Assembly: GCF_030824435.1 (NCBI RefSeq)
Contig: NZ_JAVBXS010000091.1
Span: forward strand, 1-59,533
Source: Rheinheimera sp.
Lineage (GTDB): Bacteria; Pseudomonadota; Gammaproteobacteria; Enterobacterales; Alteromonadaceae
Direction of reading: 5' to 3'
Length of the DNA stretch: 59,533 nt
Translations under genes and position numbers: made by a program
Notes under the pieces: model-generated
The model's input: the letters and a program-made list of their open reading frames with translations, nothing else
The model's database searches: none
Told to the model about the DNA's origin: nothing
Shown: piece by piece, positions 35,488 to 43,447 of the stretch
Numbering within the stretch: the stretch's first letter is position 1
How the letters are laid out: every line of letters begins with the position of its first letter

Positions 35488-36249
35488 TTGTTGTATTCCC
35501 GCTTGTCTGTTGCCATTGCACTTTCGTTGCTGCTGCATTTGTTATTGCTGGCGCTGTTGTTATTGCAGCCTGTCCCTGCCCCGGCCAAAACTACCGTCAA
35601 GGCGGCGCCACTGACAGTACAAATCATCAATAGGCCAAAGCCCAAAACGCCAGCCCCTGCTACAAGCAGCAATAAAAACAAAGAGCCGCCTGCAACAAGT
35701 TCCGGCACAACAGCGGCGGAAAATCGAAAAGCAAACCACAGCGCTGAGGCTGCACCAGGCAAAAAACCAGCTATACCCAAACATCACAACACCACAAAAA
35801 CGGCAAAAGCTTTCACCGCGCCCACACTAAAAACAGCTCAGAAGCAAAATACCCAGCAAGCCGAGCCGCAGCCAGGCACAGCAGAGGCAGCAATTGGACA
35901 ACCAGGCCTTGCCGACCGCATTTTAGCCACAGTGGCAACCCGGCAGCAGCAACAGGCAACAGAACTCAGCAGTGCTGAAATTCATGCATTACAGCAAAAA
36001 ACCGCGCCAGACAAAACAAGTTCGGTAGTGCGCAGCGGCCCCAAACCTTCTTATGCCGCTGACAATGTGCTGGAAGTGCTGAATGACGGCAGTTTTATCG
36101 AAAAAATTGGTGATTATTGTTATCAAGCCAAAGATGGAGCAGACCTTCGCCGTGATATCAGCAGCATGAAACCTGTCAACTGCGGCGACGATGCCAACGA
36201 AGTTTTGTACCACAGCATTATGGATAAAGTCGGGAAAAACCGGCGTTAG
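35488..36249 (+). CDS. TonB-like membrane-anchored protein of unknown function
   Basis: The 253-residue protein has one N-terminal membrane helix (about residues 8-26, almost all Leu) and a Pro/Lys/Ala/Thr-rich low-complexity linker (about 30-135), as in TonB/TolA-type proteins. A C-terminal domain of about 80 residues follows with two Cys (DYCYQAKDG, PVNCGDD). It lacks a recognisable TonB C-terminal domain. The start is a TTG (35488); no ATG with a better ribosome site was seen. It lies upstream of the GH31 gene but 225 bases away. Confidence 0.55.
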   Translation: MLYSRLSVAIALSLLLHLLLLALLLLQPVPAPAKTTVKAAPLTVQIINRPKPKTPAPATSSNKNKEPPATSSGTTAAENRKANHSAEAAPGKKPAIPKHHNTTKTAKAFTAPTLKTAQKQNTQQAEPQPGTAEAAIGQPGLADRILATVATRQQQQATELSSAEIHALQQKTAPDKTSSVVRSGPKPSYAADNVLEVLNDGSFIEKIGDYCYQAKDGADLRRDISSMKPVNCGDDANEVLYHSIMDKVGKNRR

Positions 36250-36474
36250 GGATAAACAACACCGGCACTTTCTGCATCACAATATCACTGCTTGTCCGAC
36301 CAACAGACAAAACCGCTGTGTTACCTTCAATAGCCAATAAAACCCGGCTTGAGCTATGCGCCTTAGTTTCTGCCATAACGCCCGCGACCAATAACAGCAG
36401 CGCTGCGCCTGTCTCCCTTGTTGTGGCTTTGGTTTTCAGGCAGCATTTTTGCATATTCATCATGAGGTTAACCC

Positions 36475-39400
36475 ATGCGCCTTCCGTTTTGTCTTGCCAC
36501 GCTCGCCAGTGCCGTTTTGTTTTCGTTGCAGTTACAGGCAGCCCCTGTTGGTAACCTGCTTAATATCCAGAGCCAGCACAATCAAATTCAGATCCAGACC
36601 GATCAACAGGTGCTGCTGCACATCGAACTGCTGAAAGACAACCTGTTCCGGCTGCAGGCCGGTTTACATGGCAAACTGACGGACGCCGGTGACAAAGCCG
36701 CCACTATTGTATTGGCGCAAGAATACAACAAGGTGAATTATCAGCTGAGCGACAAAGGCGCTTACCAGCTATTACAAACGCAAAAATTTGCACTACGCAT
36801 ATATGCCAAACCGCTGAAATTTGCGCTTTATAAAGCCGACAACCAACAACTGATCATGCAGGAATTACAACCGCTGGAGCTTGGCAAAACACAAAGTTTC
36901 CAGACGCTGAGCACAGATGCCAATGAACGTTTTTTTGGCGGTGGCCAGCAAAATGGTGCTTTTGAATTTAAAGGCAAAACCATGGAAATTTCTTATTCCG
37001 GTGGTTGGGAAGAAGGCGACAGACCCAGCCCGGCGCCTTTTTATATGTCGAGCAAAGGTTATGGTGTGCTGCGTAACAGCTGGGCCAACGGCAGTTATGA
37101 TTTTCGCTCCAGTGAATACATTAACTTAAACCATAACGAAGGCCGTTTTGATGCTTATTATTTTGTCGGCGACTCCATTCAGGATGTATTGGCTGATTAT
37201 ACCGAGCTAACAGGCCGCGCCCGCCTTATTCCACGTTGGGCTTTTGAATATGGTGATGCCGACTGCTACAACGACGGTGACAACATTAAAAAACCGGGCA
37301 CAGTGCCGGATGGCTGGAGTGACGGCCCCACAGGCACCACGCCGGATGTGATTGAAACTGTTGCCAAAAAATACCGTGAACACGACATGCCTGGCGGCTG
37401 GATTTTGCCGAACGACGGTTATGGTTGTGGTTACACCGACTTACCCAAAGTGGTGGCTGGCCTTGCCAAATATGGTTTTAAAACCGGCCTCTGGACCGAA
37501 AACGGTGTAGATAAAATTGCCTGGGAAGTGGGCACTGCAGGTTCACGCGCGCAAAAACTGGATGTGGCCTGGACAGGTCAGGGTTATCAGTTTGCTTTGG
37601 ATGCCAATAAAGCTGCAGCTGACGGCATTCTCAATAACTCAGACTCACGGCCATTTTTATGGACAGTGATGGGCTGGGCCGGTGTGCAAAGATATGCCGT
37701 CACCTGGACAGGCGATCAATCCGCCAGCTGGGATTATATCCGCTGGCATATCCCCACCCTGATTGGCTCTGGTTTATCGGGTCAGGCTTATGCCACTGGT
37801 GATGTGGACGCTATTTTTGGCGGCAGCGCCGAAACTTACACCCGTGATTTACAGTGGAAAGCTTTTACCCCAGTGCTGATGGGCATGTCGGGCTGGGCCA
37901 AAGCAGCACGTAAACACCCCTGGTGGTATGACGAACCTTACCGCAGCATCAACCGCGATTATCTGAAACTAAAAATGCGGCTGACGCCTTATATGTACAG
38001 CACGGCTTATCAAGCCGAAACCACAGGCGCGCCTATAGTGCGGGGCCTGATGTGGGATTATGCGCAGGATAAAACCGCGCTGACCGAAACCCATAAATAC
38101 CAGTTTTTACTCGGCAAAGATTTGTTAATAGCGCCGGTGTACCGCTCCATGGCGGCGACTAAAGGCTGGCGTAAAGATGTGTATTTGCCAGAAGGCCAAT
38201 GGATTGATTATTGGGATGGCCGGGTGGTCGATGCGCCAACTGAGGGCATCAGCCTGGACTACAAAGTGGATTTAAAAACCATACCTTTGTTTGTGCGTGC
38301 CGGTGCTATTTTGCCAATGTACCCTGCTGCTTTATATGACGGCGAAAAACCAAAAGATGTGCTGACTTTGGATATTTATCCTTATGGCGACAGCAGTTAC
38401 AGCATGTATGAGGACGACGGCAACACCCGCCAATATCAGCAGGGCAAATTTAGCCAACAGCAATTTAAAGTGACAGCGCCACAAGGCAAAGCCGGGGATA
38501 TCAGTGTCACTATTGGTGCTGTAACCGGAGAATATCAGGGCCAGGAATCAGAGCGGGTGTATCAGCTGCAAGTGCACAGCAGAATAAAACCAGAGCAAGT
38601 AAGGCTTACAGACAAGAACTTACCTGAGCTTAAAGACGCTTTATCTTTTGAAAAAGCCCACAGCGGCTGGCTGTACAGCCCGGAAAAATACGGTGTTATT
38701 CTGGTAAAAACGCCAAAAACCTCAATCCGGCAAGCTTTGCAAGTTGATATCAGCATCAATAGCGCTTTAGCGCTTACACCAACTGCCGGTTACCCCAAAG
38801 CGCCAGAGCTTGGCAATGCCATTGCCGCCGACAGTTTGCTGGTGCTGAATAGGCCAGCCGAAGAGTCAGGCCATGTGCTGGAAAATGCCTTTGATGACAA
38901 CCCAACCACATGGTTTAGGACCAAAAGAGATCAAGCCTTAAAAACCGGCGCCCATGAGTTTACGCTGGCTTTGGGGGAGCGCCGTATGGTGAATGGTTTT
39001 GAAATAGCACCCCGCAATGACCAACACTGGAAATATGGTCAGGTACGTGATTATGAAGTCTATATTGCCGACAATAACGGTGAATGGGGCGAGCCGGCGC
39101 ACAAAGGCCAGCTGAAACAAGCGGAAAAAGCGCAAAAAGTGGAGTTTGCGGCCAAAGCCGGTACTTTATTTCGCTTTCGGGTATTAAGCACTCAGGATCA
39201 GGCTGAAGATGGCACTGCCCTTGATCCCATGGTGACAGCGGCCGAAAACGGCTCTGACACCACAAAAACCACAGTGGCCAAAGCTTATAACGCGCTGCTG
39301 CCAAAACAAGTGACCCCTATTAGCATTTCGGAATTTAAAGTGCTGGAACAGCACTTGCCAAAAGCAGAACGGCAGCAACTGTATTTGTCGGAAGTGAAAG

Positions 39401-39792
39401 CTCTGGTCAGTGAAAACAAAATCACCCCCAAAGCGCCGATGCAAATGAATGGCCTGAAATTCCGTCAGGGGTTTACCGTGGCAGGTGAAAGCAGGTTTGA
39501 TTATCAGCTCGCTGGGCACTGGCAGATATTCCGCGCTGATGTGGGCATTAACGACAGCTGCCGTCAGCATGGCTCTGTACAGTTTCAGATCTATGGTGAT
39601 AACAAACTGTTGTTTGACTCAGGCACACTCAAAGCACCTGCGGTGGTAAAACCTGAGCTGGATATCCGTGGTATCAAACTGCTGAGCCTGCGTACAGTGG
39701 CAGGTAATAACAAAGTGTGCGCCAACTGGGCCAACGCCTCTTTGATTGGTTTTGCCGGCGACAAAGCAGGTGTCCTCACGCAAAAAATGTAA
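36475..39792 (+). CDS. exported GH31 glycosidase with discoidin-like and NPCBM domains
   Basis: The 1105-residue exported enzyme has a signal peptide (cleavage after LQA), a GH31 N-terminal beta domain, and a catalytic barrel with probable nucleophile Asp363 in KLDVAW and acid/base Asp414 in TWTGDQ. A C-terminal DUF5110-like beta domain follows (LDIYPYGDSSYSMYEDDG), then a discoidin (F5/8C)-type domain (about residues 770-900), then a terminal NPCBM domain (about 985-1098). GH31 acts on alpha-linked glucose, galactose or xylose; this layout resembles alpha-galactosidase-like members. The exact substrate is not certain. GAGG precedes the ATG. Confidence 0.85.
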   Translation: MRLPFCLATLASAVLFSLQLQAAPVGNLLNIQSQHNQIQIQTDQQVLLHIELLKDNLFRLQAGLHGKLTDAGDKAATIVLAQEYNKVNYQLSDKGAYQLLQTQKFALRIYAKPLKFALYKADNQQLIMQELQPLELGKTQSFQTLSTDANERFFGGGQQNGAFEFKGKTMEISYSGGWEEGDRPSPAPFYMSSKGYGVLRNSWANGSYDFRSSEYINLNHNEGRFDAYYFVGDSIQDVLADYTELTGRARLIPRWAFEYGDADCYNDGDNIKKPGTVPDGWSDGPTGTTPDVIETVAKKYREHDMPGGWILPNDGYGCGYTDLPKVVAGLAKYGFKTGLWTENGVDKIAWEVGTAGSRAQKLDVAWTGQGYQFALDANKAAADGILNNSDSRPFLWTVMGWAGVQRYAVTWTGDQSASWDYIRWHIPTLIGSGLSGQAYATGDVDAIFGGSAETYTRDLQWKAFTPVLMGMSGWAKAARKHPWWYDEPYRSINRDYLKLKMRLTPYMYSTAYQAETTGAPIVRGLMWDYAQDKTALTETHKYQFLLGKDLLIAPVYRSMAATKGWRKDVYLPEGQWIDYWDGRVVDAPTEGISLDYKVDLKTIPLFVRAGAILPMYPAALYDGEKPKDVLTLDIYPYGDSSYSMYEDDGNTRQYQQGKFSQQQFKVTAPQGKAGDISVTIGAVTGEYQGQESERVYQLQVHSRIKPEQVRLTDKNLPELKDALSFEKAHSGWLYSPEKYGVILVKTPKTSIRQALQVDISINSALALTPTAGYPKAPELGNAIAADSLLVLNRPAEESGHVLENAFDDNPTTWFRTKRDQALKTGAHEFTLALGERRMVNGFEIAPRNDQHWKYGQVRDYEVYIADNNGEWGEPAHKGQLKQAEKAQKVEFAAKAGTLFRFRVLSTQDQAEDGTALDPMVTAAENGSDTTKTTVAKAYNALLPKQVTPISISEFKVLEQHLPKAERQQLYLSEVKALVSENKITPKAPMQMNGLKFRQGFTVAGESRFDYQLAGHWQIFRADVGINDSCRQHGSVQFQIYGDNKLLFDSGTLKAPAVVKPELDIRGIKLLSLRTVAGNNKVCANWANASLIGFAGDKAGVLTQKM

Positions 39793-39813
39793 CAGCGGTA
39801 TTTAAAGTTGCTA

Positions 39814-39851
39814 AAAACAACAACCCCAGCCTTGGCTGGGGTTGTTGTTTT
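39814..39851. terminator. strong bidirectional terminator
   Basis: An 18-bp perfect stem (AAAACAACAACCCCAGCC / GGCTGGGGTTGTTGTTTT) with a TT loop, shared by the GH31 gene and the convergent solute-binding gene. Confidence 0.9.
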
Positions 39852-39866
39852 CAATAACGATATGCG

Positions 39867-40628
39867 TTAAGTCGTGGGGCATTGCGCCTGTAAGCTGGAT
39901 TGGTCGCTGATTAAATACCTTTGTTGCAGCTGCTGATATTCGGGGCTTTGCCAGAATTGCAACATGGCTTGATTAAAAGCATCGGCCAGTTTTTTATCAC
40001 GAAAGGCCACCCGGTAATAACTGGCAGGAAACAAAGCATGCACCTGTACTTCCTGCGGTGGTTCAATTTTGTCGTGGTGGTAATAAAAAATATTAATGTC
40101 CATCACCACAGCCTGCACCCGCAGTTTATGCAAAGACTCCACCTGAGTACGCTGCTCTACAGTTTCGCGGTATTTAAAAGATTGTTGCGCCAGGGCACGG
40201 AATTCTTCACCAAGCACAGCAGTGGCATTCTGAAAGGCCAAAACCGACAAGTTTTTTAAATCAGCCAGCTGATTAATGGTCAGTTGTTGCATTTCCAGAC
40301 TAACCACCACATTTTGATAACGGATATAAGGGCAGCTATAAAACAGGCCCGGCTCAGCAGCTTTTAACGGCTGCAAGGTCGCCATATCGCCGATATTCTG
40401 CTGCAATAAACTCTGAATACGTTTATTAGGCACATGCGTAAACTCTGCTTTGGCGCCCATACGGCCAACCAAAGCTCTGAGCAACTCAATTTCATAACCA
40501 TCTGCGGTTTCTATTTGAATATAGGGTGGTTTATTCATTCCCACCAACACTTGTAATGCCTGAGCACCGGCACTGAATACCGGAGTACAACAGAGTATTA
40601 AAGCGAATAACCAGGGGCGCACAACCAT
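39867..40628 (-). CDS. periplasmic solute-binding protein, family 3-like
   Basis: The 253-residue protein has a signal peptide (ending FSAGAQA) and a bilobed family-3 solute-binding fold (VLVGMNKPPYIQIE, GYEIELLRALVGRMG, VAFRDKKLADAFNQAMLQFW). There is no ABC permease or ATPase gene nearby, so it is a stand-alone binding or sensing protein; many relatives in Alteromonadales are like this. GGAG lies 8 bases before the ATG at 40628. Confidence 0.78.
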   Translation of the reverse strand: MVVRPWLFALILCCTPVFSAGAQALQVLVGMNKPPYIQIETADGYEIELLRALVGRMGAKAEFTHVPNKRIQSLLQQNIGDMATLQPLKAAEPGLFYSCPYIRYQNVVVSLEMQQLTINQLADLKNLSVLAFQNATAVLGEEFRALAQQSFKYRETVEQRTQVESLHKLRVQAVVMDINIFYYHHDKIEPPQEVQVHALFPASYYRVAFRDKKLADAFNQAMLQFWQSPEYQQLQQRYLISDQSSLQAQCPTT

Positions 40629-40795
40629 AGCTAAGGCTCCAAAAAACACCAGATTGATTGAGCATAGCTGGCAATAGCCAAAACAGGCGAACCAGAGTTG
40701 CGGATTATTTTATGGCGACAATTTGTGACAACAACAAGAGGGGGCAGGTCTGTTATGATGCCGGGCAAGTCTTCTGCGAACACTGCTGTTAAAAA

Positions 40796-41509
40796 ATGAA
40801 CATCATGCCTAAAGTCAGCTCCATCAGGTTCTGGCGCACCTTACATCTGTGGTTCAGTGTGATCTTGTCGTTGCAGCTGCTGGCCTGGTTTGGCAGTGGC
40901 CTGGTGATGTCAATATTGCCTATTACCGAAGTACGGGGTGATCATCTGAAAAACCCTGCTCCACCAGCGCACTGGCAACTTGCCCGCGTCAGCCCGGCTG
41001 ACATTCAGCATCCTTACACCAATCCTCTTTTAAGCCTGAAACAACGTGGTCAACTGCCGGTTTATCAGTTACAACAAAATGAACAACAGCAATATTTTAG
41101 CGCTGTGGATGGCAAAGAACTTTTACCGCTGACAAAAAATGAGCTGCAACAGCTGGCACAAGCCTGGTATAGAGGGGAAGGCACTGTCAGCAAAGCACAA
41201 CTTCTGACTGAACTGCCGCTGGAAGCCCGGGGTTTGCCACTGCCGGTGTGGCAGGTACAGTTTCAAGACGCGGAAAATACAGTGTTTTATCTGGATCCTA
41301 TGCTTGGACAATTATTAAGGGTTCGCACCGACAACTGGCGTTTATTTGATTTTGTCTGGATGTTACACATTATGGATTATCAGAACCGCGATAATTTTAA
41401 CCACCTGTTATTGATAGCAAGTTCGGCCAGCGCTTTGTTATTTACACTCAGTGGTTTGGTATTATTGCTAATGACGCTCCGCCGCAAGGCGAGGCGCACA
41501 GCTGAATAA
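40796..41509 (+). CDS. PepSY-type membrane protein
   Basis: The 237-residue protein has an N-terminal membrane helix (about residues 18-40), a periplasmic PepSY-like domain (PVWQVQFQDAENTVFYLDPMLGQLLRVR), and a C-terminal membrane helix (about 203-224) preceded by WRLFDFVWMLHIMDY with conserved His. Such proteins often relate to iron or heme reduction or peptidase inhibition. No siderophore gene is adjacent, so the role is open. Confidence 0.75.
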   Translation: MNIMPKVSSIRFWRTLHLWFSVILSLQLLAWFGSGLVMSILPITEVRGDHLKNPAPPAHWQLARVSPADIQHPYTNPLLSLKQRGQLPVYQLQQNEQQQYFSAVDGKELLPLTKNELQQLAQAWYRGEGTVSKAQLLTELPLEARGLPLPVWQVQFQDAENTVFYLDPMLGQLLRVRTDNWRLFDFVWMLHIMDYQNRDNFNHLLLIASSASALLFTLSGLVLLLMTLRRKARRTAE

Positions 41510-41611
41510 CCGCAAGGCTTAGCGGCATTGCCCTCTGGTTGGCAGGTCACAGCGAACTGAAATTTGCTGCTCTATACTACAAAGTAGTCAACCACCAGCG
41601 GAGCCTTTTGT

Positions 41612-41839
41612 ATGGACAACGGTTATCATTCGTTAAGCCAGCTGTTTGACCAGCTTGGCCTCGACAGCGACAGCAACAGTATTGAACAATTTATCAGTCA
41701 GCACAGGTTACAAGGCGATTTAGCCTTGTCTAAAGCCAAATTCTGGAGCCCGGCACAAGCCAGCTTTTTACGTGAGAGCTATCAGCAGGACGCAGATTGG
41801 GTGGAAGTGATTGACCAGCTGAATCAACGCTTACGCTGA
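41612..41839 (+). CDS. DUF2789 small protein
   Basis: The 75-residue cytoplasmic helical protein matches DUF2789 (LSQLFDQLGLDSDSNSIEQF, FWSPAQASFLRE, DADWVEVIDQLNQRLR). Its function is unknown. GGAG precedes the ATG by 8 bases. Confidence 0.85.
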   Translation: MDNGYHSLSQLFDQLGLDSDSNSIEQFISQHRLQGDLALSKAKFWSPAQASFLRESYQQDADWVEVIDQLNQRLR

Positions 41840-41870
41840 TTCAGCTACTTGAGCACAGCAACAGCAGCTG

Positions 41871-43184
41871 TTATTCAAGGTTATTCAATTGATAAAGCGG
41901 CAGTGCGTTTAAACGACGGTCAATTTCCTGCACCATCTGCTGATACACTGCCGAATCAACCGACTGATATCTTTGTTCAAACAGCTGTTGTGATAAACCT
42001 TCAGGCAACCGCGCTTTACTTGGGAAAATTTCAGCTTCTTCTCTGTCTTGTTGAAAAAACTGTTGTACCGCTGCCGCTGACTCAGGGGAAGCAGTGGCAA
42101 GACGGGCAAAACGTACACCGGCCCGGTCTGCCAATAAATCAACAAAACTAAAACCACTGCCGCCTTTAATAGAGTCCAGCAGTTCTTTGGCTTCACCCAC
42201 AGTGTTACTAACGTTACGGCTGGTCAGCAGGTGAATGGCTGCAGAATAAATAAAATGTTGTTGTAAATCAGGCCGGCGCGCCAAAGTCACGCGAGGCGCT
42301 TTGACGCCAGTCGGACGTTTGACTTCATTCACCAGCAACTGCAAATTCTGCCCGCCAAGTAACTGCGCCAGCGCCAGCAACACGGCCTGATTTTCGTTGG
42401 CTGCACGGCCAGGTTCACCGGCACTGCGTATTTTTGCTTGGCGAAACAACAATTGCAGATAACTGACCAGACTGCTGCTGCGCTGGGTGGCTGCATGGTC
42501 CAGTGCTATCTGATAATAAAACTCGATGTCAGCACGTTGTTGCGGTGAACTGAATAAGTCGCGGTACACCGAAAGGCCGGATTGTTTCAGCTGTTGTAAA
42601 TTCCAACCGCTGGGTTTGGTTAGTTCTACTTTCATCGCATTTTCTTCAAACTGAACCGAACGCACCATCAACATTAATTCGGCACCTTTACCAGGTCCCC
42701 ACACCTGATCGGCGGCCCAACCAACCAGAGTTAGAGCGGCGCCCCCCGGCACAGTTAACATGCCAATTTTTACTTTGTCGATTTGCAAAGGACCACTGGA
42801 TGGGTTTATTTGTACTGTGGCATTCAGATAATACTGCTGACGGAAGATCCGCAGCGGCACTGTCATCAAAGTGGTTAAGCCCAGTTCAGTTACCTGCGCT
42901 TGCCCCTGAAAACCAGGCAAAGTACGACTGGCCAGACTAAAAGCCGAATTGAGTTCGTCGGCATTGGCCGCTATCACCCATTCTGCGCTATCGGGGTTCT
43001 GGATCGATTGGTTCAGGTTATTCAGTAATTGTTTGCTATGCCGTACTGTATCAGCACTAACCTGACCGGATGGGGTTAATAATGGCTTCCTGTCCAGCAA
43101 CAACCAGCCGGCAAAAGAAAGTGTGGCAACAAGTACCAACAACAACGTCAGCAATTGCCGGAATAAATGATGCACAGCCTGCAT
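41871..43184 (-). CDS. conserved membrane-anchored protein of unknown function
   Basis: The 437-residue protein has one N-terminal membrane helix (about residues 11-30) and a large periplasmic or cytoplasmic domain with many amphipathic strands (VTELGLTTLMTVPLRIFRQQ, LQIDKVKIGMLTVPGG) and a helical second half. It contains no Cys and no catalytic motif that could be recognised. The first half resembles lipid- or envelope-binding beta folds, but that is an impression only. An 8-bp inverted repeat lies 18 bases upstream of its start. Confidence 0.6.
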   Translation of the reverse strand: MQAVHHLFRQLLTLLLVLVATLSFAGWLLLDRKPLLTPSGQVSADTVRHSKQLLNNLNQSIQNPDSAEWVIAANADELNSAFSLASRTLPGFQGQAQVTELGLTTLMTVPLRIFRQQYYLNATVQINPSSGPLQIDKVKIGMLTVPGGAALTLVGWAADQVWGPGKGAELMLMVRSVQFEENAMKVELTKPSGWNLQQLKQSGLSVYRDLFSSPQQRADIEFYYQIALDHAATQRSSSLVSYLQLLFRQAKIRSAGEPGRAANENQAVLLALAQLLGGQNLQLLVNEVKRPTGVKAPRVTLARRPDLQQHFIYSAAIHLLTSRNVSNTVGEAKELLDSIKGGSGFSFVDLLADRAGVRFARLATASPESAAAVQQFFQQDREEAEIFPSKARLPEGLSQQLFEQRYQSVDSAVYQQMVQEIDRRLNALPLYQLNNLE

Positions 43185-43201
43185 GAACTCTGCCAGACCC
43201 C

Positions 43202-43227
43202 GGTAAGATGAAAGTGGTTATCTTACC
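43202..43227 (-). promoter_or_regulatory. inverted repeat upstream of the conserved unknown
   Basis: GGTAAGAT and ATCTTACC are separated by 10 bases, just upstream of the gene ending at 41871. It may be an operator or an mRNA hairpin near the ribosome site. Confidence 0.3.
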
Positions 43228-43447
43228 AGAAGCTTTTCTAACTGCGACAAGCTTTTATCAACAACAGCCAGAGTTGGCTTGTATGCACATTCGCTAATAT
43301 TTTTTGAAGTTTGCCGCCGCATCAGTTATTTTATGCACAGAATGTCTTAAATTTCACCGGCATTGTGAATGACAGCCCTGTTTTGATTCTGGCTGCTAAG
43401 CTTGTCGCAATAACTACAATAAAACAGCCCAGTGAAAGAGATCCCAG

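Noticed and set aside
36218-36463. 81-residue minus-strand protein between the TonB-like and GH31 genes
   Set aside because: It overlaps the end of the TonB-like gene, has no ribosome site and no recognisable feature.
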